Positions 8,738 through 17,064 are shown, counted from the stretch's first letter. The stretch: 64,000 nucleotides of DNA from JBHGXV01 sp041920505 (GCA_041920505.1 JBHGXV010000010.1:11234-75233); one strand, 5' to 3'. The notes: generated by a model from the letters alone, not told the origin. Program-made: numbers and translations.

Positions 8738-8820
8738 TAAACATTTCCTTTTCTTTCCGCTGACGCAACGCTAGAATGTAGCTAGCACGTCCAACCACGC
8801 GGAAAAGAGGAGAACGAAAC

Positions 8821-9507
8821 ATGACAGAGAGCAAGTGGAACCGCAACGTGGCGCACCAGTGGAACGAAAACGCGGCCAACTGGCACGCGCGCAGCGAAGA
8901 GATGTGGGAGCGCGGCAGCCGCAAGCCGGTGCTGCCCCTGTTCACCCGGCTAGTGAGCCCGGCGGACGGACCTGTGCTGGACGCGGGCTGCGGCGACGGC
9001 TACGCAAGCTGGCAGTTGGCGAGACGCGGATATGCCGTGGAGGGCATTGACATCGCCGAGGAGATGATCCATCTCGCCCAGGGGAACGGGCCACAGGGCT
9101 TCCCGATCCGCTTTCAGACCGGCGACGTCACCCGCTTGCCGTATGACGACGGACACTTCGCCGGCATTCTCTCGATCAATGTGGTGGAGTGGACCCAATC
9201 CCCCCTCGCCGCGCTGCGTGAGTTTCACCGTGTGCTCAAACCCGGCGGCGTCCTCTTGCTCGGCATCCTCGGACCGACGGCCGGACCGCGCAGCTACAGT
9301 TACCGCCGCCTGTACGGCGAACCGGCGATCCAGAACACGATGATGCCCTGGGAGGCGCGGCAGTTGGCCGAAGAAAACGGCTACCGGCTGATCGCCGAAG
9401 AGCATGTGTACAAGGAAGGCGTGACGCCCGGCCTCGCCGGCCAGCTTTCGGCGGAACTGCGCCAGGCGCTCAGCTTCCTTACCCTGTTTGCGCTGGAGAA
9501 AGAATGA
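8821..9507 (+). CDS. Class I SAM-dependent methyltransferase
   Basis: A 228-residue Methyltransf_11-type enzyme. Motif I is VLDAGCGDGYAS (about residues 51-62), followed by an acidic loop (EGIDIAEEMI) and the DVTRLPYDDGHFAGILSINVVEW and VLKPGGVLLLGILG segments. The substrate cannot be named from sequence. AGAGGAG lies 7-12 nt before the ATG. It is a single gene between two terminators, with the same composition as its neighbours. Confidence 0.85.
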   Translation: MTESKWNRNVAHQWNENAANWHARSEEMWERGSRKPVLPLFTRLVSPADGPVLDAGCGDGYASWQLARRGYAVEGIDIAEEMIHLAQGNGPQGFPIRFQTGDVTRLPYDDGHFAGILSINVVEWTQSPLAALREFHRVLKPGGVLLLGILGPTAGPRSYSYRRLYGEPAIQNTMMPWEARQLAEENGYRLIAEEHVYKEGVTPGLAGQLSAELRQALSFLTLFALEKE

Positions 9508-9511
9508 GAAA

Positions 9512-9531
9512 GAGCACGGTCGCCCGTGCTC
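9512..9531. terminator. Bidirectional terminator between convergent genes
   Basis: GAGCACGG / CCGTGCTC, 8-bp perfect stem with a TCGC loop; T-rich on both sides. It serves the methyltransferase and the MCP-like gene. Confidence 0.75.
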
Positions 9532-9535
9532 CTGT

Positions 9536-10477
9536 TTATTTCATCAATTTTTCCAACTCTTGGTAACTCAGTTCCAGTTCGCGGTCGACCACGCCCGCCT
9601 CCTGGACATGGGAGACGACCAGTTGGTGCATCTCGTCCAGCACGCCCTTGGCCTGGGTGAGCTGATGGGCGATGTCGTCGGCGTATTGTTTCTGGTGGTG
9701 GATCGTTTCCATCACGCCTTTGACCTCGGCGCTCACCTGATTGAACGCTTCGACGATTTCGTCCATCTTCTGCGACGCTTCCTTGCTGGTGACCAATCCG
9801 TTGCGGATCGCCCTGGTGCTTTTTTCGGCATTGGCCAAGGCCACTTTTGTTTCTTCCTGGATTTTTTCGATGAGTTCGGCGATGTTCTTGGTCGACTTGG
9901 CGGTCATCTCCGCCAGTTTGCGCACCTCGTCGGCGACGACGGCAAATCCCCGCCCCTGTTCGCCCGCGCGCGCCGCTTCAATCGCCGCGTTAAGCGCCAG
10001 GAGGTTGGTCTGGTTGGCGATGTCGCTGATCACCTGGACGATGCTGGTGATCTCCGTCGAGCGCTCCTCCAGCCGGCTCATCGAGGCCGACGCGTTGGTC
10101 GACTCCTGCTCCAGTTGGGAGATGACATGGACCACGTTTTCCAACGCTTTCTTCCCTTCCAGCGAGCGGCTGACCGATTGGTTGGAAATCTCCGTCAACC
10201 TCTCCCCGCGCGTGAGCAACTGGTTGGCGGACTGGTCGGACGTCTCACTGATCGACTGGATCTGATCGATCGTCTGCTTCATCCGCGTCGCCAGGTCGGC
10301 CAGTTCGCCGTGCTGCGAATTGACGATGCCGTGCTGCTTGATGATGGCGCCGATCCGGCCGTACAGGGAGGCGATCTCTTTTTCCATCTCTGTTCCTTTC
10401 TCCTCGGACGACGCGGTTGCCACCCCCGCCGCTGCCGCCTCCTCAATCACTTGCCCTTTTTGCTTCTTCCAGAACAT
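9536..10477 (-). CDS. Cytoplasmic methyl-accepting chemotaxis-type signalling protein
   Basis: A 313-residue protein with an MCP signalling domain but no transmembrane segment and no recognisable sensor domain. The tip motif (QTNLLALNAAIEAARAGEQG, then RGFAVVADEVRKLA) is intact at about 156-190, flanked by long coiled coils. Such proteins couple to CheA/CheW in the cytoplasm. A gene for a four-helix membrane protein starts the same transcript 31 nt upstream and may provide the sensory or membrane part; this is inference. The ATG at 10477 has a good AGGTAGGGAAG site. Confidence 0.88.
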   Translation of the reverse strand: MFWKKQKGQVIEEAAAAGVATASSEEKGTEMEKEIASLYGRIGAIIKQHGIVNSQHGELADLATRMKQTIDQIQSISETSDQSANQLLTRGERLTEISNQSVSRSLEGKKALENVVHVISQLEQESTNASASMSRLEERSTEITSIVQVISDIANQTNLLALNAAIEAARAGEQGRGFAVVADEVRKLAEMTAKSTKNIAELIEKIQEETKVALANAEKSTRAIRNGLVTSKEASQKMDEIVEAFNQVSAEVKGVMETIHHQKQYADDIAHQLTQAKGVLDEMHQLVVSHVQEAGVVDRELELSYQELEKLMK

Positions 10478-10508
10478 CTTCCCTACCTCCTACAAGATGG
10501 TGGTAACG

Positions 10509-11261
10509 CTACAGCTCTCTGTGGGCGAACTGACGCGATTCCTTAACGTCGGGATACTGTTTCACCTGGGCCATCAGGTTTTCCATAAACAGGTAATGAC
10601 CTTCCAACAGTTCCATATCCTTGGGTTCAAACTTCTCTGCCTGCAGGTACTGTTGCATTTCCAGAAGATAGCGATCCATCTTGTGATGAAAGCCGTTGGC
10701 CGTGAGCATCTGTTCCACTTCCGGATACGCTTCCTTCAGCCGCTTGATCTCCGCGTGAATGTTGGTCGCCTCCAGAATCAGTTGGTAAGCGGTCCGCTCC
10801 CAGGAAGCCTGGGTGGACAGCCGCTCCTGCCTGCGCGCCTCGCGCAAAGCGGACAAGTACGTGATAAAATGGTAAATGGTCAAAAACAGCGGCCCCAAAA
10901 ACAGCAGGATGCCCGCCTTGTACACATGTTGATTGGTGACATTACTGATCAACAGGAAGAGATGAAACAGGATCGCGCCCAGCCAGGCGTAGATGATGAC
11001 ATGGTGGTTCACCGGGCCCACCTGCTCCTGCCGGGAAAACAGGAAGGTCAATCCCAGGAGGTAAAAGGCCAACAACGTGAAGCTGGCACTGAACAGCGCC
11101 ATCTCCATCTCCTGCAACCAATCCGGCCGCTCGGGAATGTCTATGTAAAATTCAAAGGCGAACACCAGGAGGCAGAACAACGAGCCAAGAATCCAGAACC
11201 GGCTGACGTCGAGATCGACACGCCGCCGCGTACGGTATCTTTCTACCCGGGATATTTTCAA
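10509..11261 (-). CDS. Four-helix membrane protein upstream of the soluble MCP
   Basis: A 250-residue protein with four predicted membrane helices (about 22-42, 54-75, 87-107, 116-137) followed by a hydrophilic, helical C-terminal half of about 110 residues, probably cytoplasmic. I do not recognise a named family. It begins with TTG, supported by AGGTGA 6 nt upstream. It precedes the soluble MCP-like gene by 31 nt on the same strand. The histidines in helices 3-4 and nearby loops (VNHHV, LFHLF, IYHFI) could bind a cofactor, but this is speculative. Confidence 0.7.
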   Translation of the reverse strand: MKISRVERYRTRRRVDLDVSRFWILGSLFCLLVFAFEFYIDIPERPDWLQEMEMALFSASFTLLAFYLLGLTFLFSRQEQVGPVNHHVIIYAWLGAILFHLFLLISNVTNQHVYKAGILLFLGPLFLTIYHFITYLSALREARRQERLSTQASWERTAYQLILEATNIHAEIKRLKEAYPEVEQMLTANGFHHKMDRYLLEMQQYLQAEKFEPKDMELLEGHYLFMENLMAQVKQYPDVKESRQFAHREL

Positions 11262-11357
11262 ACAGGTTCACCTCACTGGATGTTAAGATTCGCCGCCCAT
11301 TCGCCTTTCTCCTTTTTTTCACACGGAATTCCGCGAAAAATCGACATGGAGGTTGAC

Positions 11358-12788
11358 ATGGAACCACAATTGCCCCAACGCTTTCTCGAACGCATGCGCC
11401 AACTGCTGGAAGACGCCTATCCGGCGTTTGCGGCTAGCTATGAACACCCCTCCTGGCACGGACTTCGGGTCAATCCCCTGAAAGTGACGCGCGAGAGGTT
11501 TGCAGGCATCAGCCCGTTTGCGCTTCGTCCCGTCGCCTGGTGCCCGGACGGCTTCACCTATCCCGAGAGCGAACGGCCTGGCAAACACCCCTACCACGCG
11601 GCCGGTCTCTACTACATCCAGGAACCGAGCGCGATGGCCGTCGCCGCCGCGTTAGATGCCAAGCCGGGCGACACGGTGCTCGACCTGTGCGCCGCCCCCG
11701 GCGGGAAAACGACGCAGATCGCCGCCGCGATGCGGGGAGAGGGACTGTTGGTCGCCAACGAAATCCATCCGCAACGCGCCAAGGCCCTGTCGGAAAACAT
11801 CGAACGGCTCGGCATCGTCAACGCCATCGTCACCAACGAGACACCCGAGCGGCTGGCCGAGCGTTTCCCCGCCTTTTTCGACCGGATTCTCGTCGACGCC
11901 CCGTGTTCGGGCGAAGGCATGTTCCGCAAGCTGCCGGAGGCCATCAACGACTGGTCGGAGGCCAAGGTGGCCGAGTGCCACGCCATCCAGGGCGACATTC
12001 TGTCAGCGGCGGCGCGGATGCTGAAGCCGGGCGGCACGCTGGTCTATTCCACCTGCACGTTCGCCCCCCTGGAAAACGAGCAGACTGTAGCCGACTTTCT
12101 CGCCGCCCACCCCCACTTCGCGCTGGTGCCGGTACCAAACGCCGACCGCTTCGCCCCGGGACGGCCGGATTGGGCACAGGGCGGTGACGCACGTCTGGTG
12201 CAAACCGTGCGGTTGTGGCCGCATCTGCTGGAAGGGGAAGGTCATTTTATCGCCGCATTTATTAAACAAGAATTGGATTGTGAAAAAGGTGACAACCATC
12301 ACAGTCCCCCGCGAGCGGACAAGCAGACCCGACAATCGTCCTCCCTCTCCGCCGCCGCGAAAAGAGAGCTGTTGCAAGCGTGGCACGCGTTCGCCGAAGA
12401 CGCCGCTCCCGGCGTGCTCGACCGCACCGCCGACACCGGCGCTTACCGCCTGTTCGGCGAGCAGGTCTACTACTTGCCCGTCCCGGACCTGGACCTTGGC
12501 GGGCTTAAGATCGTCCGGGCCGGGTGGCACCTCGGGACGCTGAAGAAGAACCGGTTGGAACCATCGCACGCGCTCGCGCTGGCGATGCGCGCGGACGACG
12601 CCGCCCGGTTGGCTGACTATCCGGCCGACGATCCCGACCTGCTCCGCTATCTTAGGGGAGAGAGCCTCTCGCGCACAGGCGCCAACGGCTGGACGCTGGT
12701 GACCGTCGACGGCTACCCGCTCGGCTGGGGCAAACAGGTGGACGGCCAGTTGAAAAACCACTATCCCAAGGGGCTGCGCTGGATGTAG
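11358..12788 (+). CDS. rRNA cytosine-C5 methyltransferase, RsmF/NOL1-NOP2-Sun family
   Basis: Methylates cytosine C5 in ribosomal RNA using SAM. The 476-residue protein has a SAM-binding motif (VLDLCAAPGGKTTQ, about 107-120), the PCSG catalytic cysteine (C183) and the second conserved cysteine in STCTF (C233), followed by the C-terminal RsmF-type RNA-binding domains (about 275-476). GGAGGT lies 4 nt before the chosen ATG at 11358; another in-frame ATG is 12 nt upstream. The frame is open for hundreds of codons further upstream, but that part is antisense to the 4-TM gene and is not coding. Confidence 0.92.
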   Translation: MEPQLPQRFLERMRQLLEDAYPAFAASYEHPSWHGLRVNPLKVTRERFAGISPFALRPVAWCPDGFTYPESERPGKHPYHAAGLYYIQEPSAMAVAAALDAKPGDTVLDLCAAPGGKTTQIAAAMRGEGLLVANEIHPQRAKALSENIERLGIVNAIVTNETPERLAERFPAFFDRILVDAPCSGEGMFRKLPEAINDWSEAKVAECHAIQGDILSAAARMLKPGGTLVYSTCTFAPLENEQTVADFLAAHPHFALVPVPNADRFAPGRPDWAQGGDARLVQTVRLWPHLLEGEGHFIAAFIKQELDCEKGDNHHSPPRADKQTRQSSSLSAAAKRELLQAWHAFAEDAAPGVLDRTADTGAYRLFGEQVYYLPVPDLDLGGLKIVRAGWHLGTLKKNRLEPSHALALAMRADDAARLADYPADDPDLLRYLRGESLSRTGANGWTLVTVDGYPLGWGKQVDGQLKNHYPKGLRWM

Positions 12789-12808
12789 GCGCAATCCCGC
12801 CAAAAGAA

Positions 12809-12838
12809 ACAGACAGCCGGATGCGCCTGGCTGTCTGT
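12809..12838 (+). terminator. Terminator of the rRNA methyltransferase gene
   Basis: ACAGACAGCC / GGCTGTCTGT, perfect 10-bp stem, then CATTTTTGC. Confidence 0.85.
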
Positions 12839-12863
12839 CATTTTTGCAAAAAATATCCGTCAC

Positions 12864-12921
12864 GCACGGGGGATGGTTCCCGCTCGCTCGCTTGTCGACC
12901 AGCGAAGCCATCCCCCCGTGC
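12864..12921. repeat. Compact hairpin element sharing a 36-nt block with 34307-34342
   Basis: GCACGGGGGATGG and CCATCCCCCCGTGC form 13-bp arms around an inner near-palindrome (CGCTTGTCGACCAGCG). The block 12872-12907 matches 34307-34342 at 32 of 36 positions. T-rich sequence lies beyond both ends, so it may double as a terminator for the minus-strand YvyF-like gene. Nature unknown. Confidence 0.6.
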
Positions 12922-12958
12922 TTTTGCTTTTTTTATTACTTGCTACTCGCTTTGCGCC

Positions 12959-13249
12959 TCACCCGTTGCGCGGCGATCGGCGCGGTCCGTCGTCGTCTAG
13001 CACGGACAATGCCCCCTCGCGAATCAACCGGGTGATTTTGGAGATGGAAATGCCCGTCGCGTTGGCTACCTGCATCGCATTGGAGTTCGGGTAGCTGCGC
13101 AGGTATTCCCTGATGATCCTGTATTGGTTTTTTTCCGTTTCCAGGCACTCCTGACAATACGCCTGCACTAACGGTTTCGCTCCTCCACATGCCGGGCATA
13201 CAGCACTCACCGGCTTCCCCTCCTCTTTCCGTCGGGTGGACGCACCCAT
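12959..13249 (-). CDS. YvyF-like zinc-ribbon/HTH protein
   Basis: A 96-residue protein resembling YvyF (flagellar operon protein family TIGR03826). It has an N-terminal CxxC...CxxC zinc ribbon (CPACGG and YCQECLE) and a C-terminal helix-turn-helix (VANATGISISKITRLIREG). In Bacillus the family sits beside flagellar regulatory genes; here it stands alone next to a hairpin repeat. AAGGAG is 5 nt before the ATG at 13249; an in-frame TTG 36 nt upstream is less likely. The family assignment is likely, the role unknown. Confidence 0.75.
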   Translation of the reverse strand: MGASTRRKEEGKPVSAVCPACGGAKPLVQAYCQECLETEKNQYRIIREYLRSYPNSNAMQVANATGISISKITRLIREGALSVLDDDGPRRSPRNG

Positions 13250-13557
13250 TCCTACTCCTTTTTTCCCACTTTTTCGACTAGCCAAACGCCATTCGTCCTA
13301 GCAGCCGTTATTTCTTTCCATTGTAGCGAATTTTCGCGAAATGGAACACTCCATCTGGAAAAATGTCTGGGCAAACCGTGCTGCTTGTAGCTCCTCACTG
13401 GTTGTTCGACACTATCGCCTGAAGAAGTTGCCGGGAGCTTACTTGTTGGCGGTATTGAATAGATTCTGGACGTAATCGATGACTGGATGGCCACCAACTA
13501 CATAGGAGAATAAAAGAATTTACAAAAAAGCATATACTCAGCCACAACACAAAATAT
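13250..13557. other. Intergenic boundary of the AT-rich peptide island
   Basis: No convincing gene in about 300 bp. Composition shifts to strongly AT-rich by about 13500. An 81-codon minus-strand frame here has no ribosome site or motif and is disregarded. Confidence 0.5.
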
Positions 13558-13585
13558 TTGCATAACCCCTAAATTGTGGTAATAT
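13558..13585 (+). promoter_or_regulatory. Candidate sigma-A promoter of the cysteine-rich peptide gene
   Basis: TTGCAT, 16-bp spacer, TAATAT. A second possible -35 (TTGACA at about 13603) has no good -10. The leader would be about 100 nt. Confidence 0.45.
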
Positions 13586-13692
13586 ATCCTTAAAACCCAC
13601 AAATTGACAGGGGGTGTCCCGATAAATTCCTAAATGAATTATCAGTTTCATTGTACTAAAGAATCAATTAGTTCAAAGGAGAGTGTGTGTAA

Positions 13693-14697
13693 ATGAAAAC
13701 AAGAGTATCATTCGTTTTTGTGCTGTTTATGATGATTGTTCTTGTAACCACTCCATTTATTTCAGCAGCTCAAACATCGATTCAAAATGAACAAAATAAC
13801 ACTAATAATAAACAGTGTAGTTGCAAAGCTGAATCTAGTGTTAATGATTTCTTGAGTAAAACCATAAATCTCAATTCTAGCAAAAACAAAAATACTGTTT
13901 CTTCCAAAACTATAACTGATGTACAGAAAGTAAATCAAGCCCTTGCTAAACTTAAAGGAGCCCAACTTATCAAAAAGTTAAAGACTAATTCTGATTTATC
14001 AAAATTAAAAATAAATTTTGATCAAGCCTTGGTAAAGGAAACAGACATTTCTCAGCTTGATTTAAAAAACAAACTCGCTGATAAAAACACATCCGTTGCT
14101 ACAGTTGTAAAAGTTCCGTTACAAGAAAATGGCGAAGATGTTGGGCAAATAATCTATACTTACACTGATAAATTGTCAACTGCTTCATACTCCGTTAAAA
14201 TAACTGGCAATGAAGTCGAGCAACGCAAGAAAAAACTATTGCAACAACAGGAATACACGCAGTTAATTCAAATTGCAACCAACCAAAATTTAAAATTGGA
14301 TATCAACAATACAATCGGTTTAAAAAGTGTTGCACTTTCTTCAGAAAACGATGAAGGTAATGTTAACTTCGGAATTGTTATTCCGATAAAGGACAAATTT
14401 GGAAGTTATGTAGGAAAACTTATGAAGTTTGATAGTAGAGATTTGCCTATTATGCAATTAAAGGATAAAGTATATACTTATAAGGATGGGAAATTGTTAA
14501 CAACAGCCGCTGCTTCATGTTCTGTATATGTTGGTTGTGTGATTAATTGTTTTTGCAGCGGTTCCAACACTAGCAATTGTGTTATGCAGATTCTCGGTTG
14601 CGTCTCAGCATGTTGCGCATGTGAATCTTGGTTAGCATGCATTTACTGTGCTTCTTGCTTCTATAATTATTATTACTGTGCTTTGATTGTTTGTTGA
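13693..14697 (+). CDS. Secreted cysteine-rich peptide precursor (halocin C8-like layout)
   Basis: A 334-residue protein with a Sec signal peptide (about 1-26, ending near SAAQ), a lysine-rich polar middle region (about 30-270) and a C-terminal segment of about 60 residues with 14 cysteines, many aromatic residues and a terminal Cys, starting after TTAAA. This layout (long pro-region plus compact Cys-rich hydrophobic C-terminus) resembles the archaeal bacteriocin precursor halocin C8 and similar bacterial proteins. I propose that the C-terminus is released as a disulfide-rich antimicrobial peptide. The gene is about 35% G+C against about 60% around it, which suggests transfer. A strong terminator and a small membrane protein gene follow. 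Function is inferred. Confidence 0.7.
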   Translation: MKTRVSFVFVLFMMIVLVTTPFISAAQTSIQNEQNNTNNKQCSCKAESSVNDFLSKTINLNSSKNKNTVSSKTITDVQKVNQALAKLKGAQLIKKLKTNSDLSKLKINFDQALVKETDISQLDLKNKLADKNTSVATVVKVPLQENGEDVGQIIYTYTDKLSTASYSVKITGNEVEQRKKKLLQQQEYTQLIQIATNQNLKLDINNTIGLKSVALSSENDEGNVNFGIVIPIKDKFGSYVGKLMKFDSRDLPIMQLKDKVYTYKDGKLLTTAAASCSVYVGCVINCFCSGSNTSNCVMQILGCVSACCACESWLACIYCASCFYNYYYCALIVC

Positions 14698-14706
14698 GTA
14701 AAAATC

Positions 14707-14752
14707 AATAAAGCTGTTGATTTAGTATATCAACAGCTTTATTAATTTTTTT
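14707..14752 (+). terminator. Strong terminator/attenuator after the peptide precursor
   Basis: AATAAAGCTGTTGAT / ATCAACAGCTTTATT, perfect 15-bp stem, 7-nt loop, AATTTTTTT tail. The ribosome site of the next gene starts right after the T-tract, so read-through would give a low dose of that gene relative to the precursor. Confidence 0.9.
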
Positions 14753-14769
14753 AAAGGAGGGAACGATTA

Positions 14770-15180
14770 TTGACCCGTACAAAAACATTGCTACTTAAAC
14801 TTTTCGTGCTGTGTTGTGCCGTATTGACCTTTTTCACTCACTATCAGGCGCGTTCCTTCTATCTGGTTTGGTTAGTCGGGCTGATTGCCGTGCTGATTGA
14901 CACGGGGAACTACATCCATCGTATGAAAGCAAAGCCCGGGCGTTCAAACTTTTTGGAAAAAGACAAACCATTCATTGCACCGATAACGTATCGTGCGGCA
15001 GTTTTCGCGGTTTGGTCTGTCTTTGTTCTTGTTCTTGTCTGGATGTGGCTGATGAACACCGGGATGGTAAACGCAAGTGGCGACTTTTTCCTGATAAATA
15101 TATTTGTTGGCGGGTTTCTCCTGTTCGTGCTTGCCCGTTTCATACTTATACAGTTCGACAAGCGAAAGCGGTTCAAATAG
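14770..15180 (+). CDS. Small membrane protein, candidate immunity protein
   Basis: A 136-residue protein with four likely membrane helices (about 7-24, 28-45, 73-94, 104-126) and a basic C-terminal tail. It starts at TTG with AAGGAGGG 8 nt upstream. No family is recognised. It follows the cysteine-rich precursor by 72 nt on the same strand, separated by a terminator hairpin. Small membrane proteins in this position are often immunity or export factors for bacteriocins; that role is inferred from position only. Confidence 0.6.
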   Translation: MTRTKTLLLKLFVLCCAVLTFFTHYQARSFYLVWLVGLIAVLIDTGNYIHRMKAKPGRSNFLEKDKPFIAPITYRAAVFAVWSVFVLVLVWMWLMNTGMVNASGDFFLINIFVGGFLLFVLARFILIQFDKRKRFK

Positions 15181-15241
15181 ACCCTTTCGTCCGCCGCCAT
15201 GAAGCCTCTTTTGGTCATGATCAACGTACAGGAGCGGTTGG

Positions 15242-15600
15242 GTGAAGAAAATACGTTCTCTGCTTTTCTTGTCGGTTCTCTTGCTTATCGCATCGCTCGC
15301 CATATGGAATCTGGAGTGGATCGTCGGGGGATACCCGTAGAAGAAGCGCCAGTTGGACGCGGAGGTGAAAGCGTATTTGTTGCGCGAGCGGCATTACAAC
15401 GAGCCGGATGTTTATGAAATCAGCACCTTGTACAATCGCAAATTCTCTAACTATGACACCTATGTGATTTTTACGGATGAAAAAGAGATCAAATACTGGT
15501 ATCACCGGGATCAACAAGGAAAGTTTTATCAGGCAGGTTATGGAAGTTCGCTTATCGGTACGGGTTTAGAGCAGCTACGCCATCTCCAACACCCGCTGCA
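15242..15600 (+). pseudogene. DUF3139 gene interrupted by an in-frame TAG
   Basis: A GTG at 15242 with AGGAG 7 nt upstream opens a frame with an N-terminal membrane segment (KKIRSLLFLSVLLLIASLA), stops at TAG 15338-15340, and continues in the same frame with KKRQLDAEVKAYLLRERHYNEPD and a DUF3139-like body (TYVIFTDEKEIKYWYHRDQ). One base change would restore a protein of the family's normal start. The downstream frame also has no stop before the terminator hairpin and runs antisense into the helicase gene, so the natural end is lost too; the end given is approximate. Most likely a decaying gene. Confidence 0.65.
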
Positions 15601-15629
15601 TCTGGAACCGTACCCTCCCCATGAAAAAG

Positions 15630-15655
15630 GGCGGGAACCCGCAACGGTTCCCGCC
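15630..15655 (-). terminator. Terminator of the DEAD-box helicase gene
   Basis: GGCGGGAACC / GGTTCCCGCC, perfect 10-bp stem; on the minus strand it is followed by CTTTTTC. Confidence 0.85.
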
Positions 15656-15669
15656 TTGCCTGTTTCCGC

Positions 15670-17064
15670 TCACTTTTTCCTCGCTGACGGCTTGCCGGCC
15701 TTTTTGGCCGCTTTGGCCTCCAGCCGCTTCCGTTTTTGCTCGTACAGCTTTTGCCACTCTTCCATGTCGCGTGCCAGTTTTTTCTTGTAACCTGGTTTGA
15801 CCTTGGCGCTTTTCTTCAACGCCTCGGCCAGCGGGGCGATTTTCCGGCGCTTTTCCTCTTCCTGCTCCTTGCGCTTCGCTTGGCGCAGCGCGGCCATTTG
15901 CGCCTCCCGCTCCTGCGCCCGCTGGCGCCGTCCTTCGTCCAAATGGCGGCCCGGCATCAAGAGCTTCTGCTCGATCTTCGCCTTGGTCACGTTGGCGAAG
16001 CGGGTGATGATCGCTTTTTGCCTCGGCGACACCAGCGAGATGGCCGTGCCCGTCTGGCCCGCGCGGCCGGTGCGGCCGATGCGGTGGATGTAGCTTTCCA
16101 CGTCGTTGGGCAGGTCGTAGTTGAACACGTGGCTGACGCCTTCCACGTCCAGGCCACGCGCGGCGATGTCGGTCGCCACCAGGAAGCGGAACCTGATGTT
16201 GCGGAAGTCGCGCATCAACTGTTCCCGTTTGCGCTGCGTCAGGTCGCCGTACAGCGCCTCGGCGTCGTAGCCCAACTGTTGCAGCCGCTCGGTCAATACC
16301 TGCACCCGCTGCTGCGTGTTGGCGAAAATGATCGCCTGGTACGGGTTGGCGGCCTCGATCAGGTCAAGCAGCGCGTCCATCTTGTCGGTCTGGTTCACCT
16401 GATAGTAGATTTGCTCGATGCTCTCCACCGTCTTTTGCTTCGCTTCGATGCGAATGTGCGGCGGCTGCACCATGAAGCGGTGCGCCAACTGCTTCACCTG
16501 ATCCGGCATCGTCGCCGAGAACAGCAAGACTTGCCGGTGCTTCGGCGTCGAGAGGACGATCTGCTCCACCTCGTCGAGGAAGCCCATCTCCAGCATCTTG
16601 TCCGCTTCGTCCAGCACCAGCGTGGAAATGCGGCCGAAGTGGAGCGTCCCGCGCGACAGATGGTCCAGCGTCCGTCCCGGCGTGCCGACGACGATGTGCA
16701 CCCTGTGTTTCAGCTTGCTCATCTGCCGCTCGAAGTCGGTGCCGCCGTGCAGCGACAGCACGTTCACTTCCAGATGTTTGCCCAGCCGCTCGATCTCGTC
16801 GGCGATCTGGATGGACAGCTCCCGCGTCGGCGTGAGGATCAGCGCCTGGATGTCGTTTTTGTTTAGATCCAGTTTTTGCAGGATCGGCAGAACAAACGCG
16901 GCCGTCTTGCCTGTCCCCGTCTGGGCCTGGCCGATGACGTCCTTGCCTTCGAGAATCAACGGAATCGCCTCCGCCTGGATCGGCGTCGGCTCTTTATAAA
17001 ACAGATCCTTGATGCCCGCGAGCACTTCCGGGCGGAATCCAAATGATTCAAACGTCTTCTTCAT
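15670..17064 (-). CDS. DEAD-box ATP-dependent RNA helicase
   Basis: Unwinds or remodels RNA, typically in ribosome assembly, mRNA decay or cold adaptation. The 464-residue protein shows the Q motif (FESFGF...PTPIQ), motif I AQTGTGKT, Ia PTREL, Ib TPGR, II DEAD, III SAT, IV-V IIFANT and ATDIAARGLD, and VI HRIGRTGRAG, then a C-terminal tail of about 90 residues rich in K, R and E that probably binds RNA. The ATG at 17064 has GGAAGGA about 9 nt upstream; 21 in-frame codons further upstream are not supported. Several paralogues exist in Bacilli, so I assign no symbol. Confidence 0.94.
   Translation of the reverse strand: MKKTFESFGFRPEVLAGIKDLFYKEPTPIQAEAIPLILEGKDVIGQAQTGTGKTAAFVLPILQKLDLNKNDIQALILTPTRELSIQIADEIERLGKHLEVNVLSLHGGTDFERQMSKLKHRVHIVVGTPGRTLDHLSRGTLHFGRISTLVLDEADKMLEMGFLDEVEQIVLSTPKHRQVLLFSATMPDQVKQLAHRFMVQPPHIRIEAKQKTVESIEQIYYQVNQTDKMDALLDLIEAANPYQAIIFANTQQRVQVLTERLQQLGYDAEALYGDLTQRKREQLMRDFRNIRFRFLVATDIAARGLDVEGVSHVFNYDLPNDVESYIHRIGRTGRAGQTGTAISLVSPRQKAIITRFANVTKAKIEQKLLMPGRHLDEGRRQRAQEREAQMAALRQAKRKEQEEEKRRKIAPLAEALKKSAKVKPGYKKKLARDMEEWQKLYEQKRKRLEAKAAKKAGKPSARKK

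Noticed and set aside
10320..11357. 346-codon N-terminal extension of the rRNA methyltransferase frame
   Set aside because: It is antisense to the 4-TM and MCP genes; a proper ATG with GGAGGT lies at 11358.
12131..12190. T-box-like GGTACC motif
   Set aside because: It lies inside the rRNA methyltransferase coding sequence and lacks the rest of a T-box leader.
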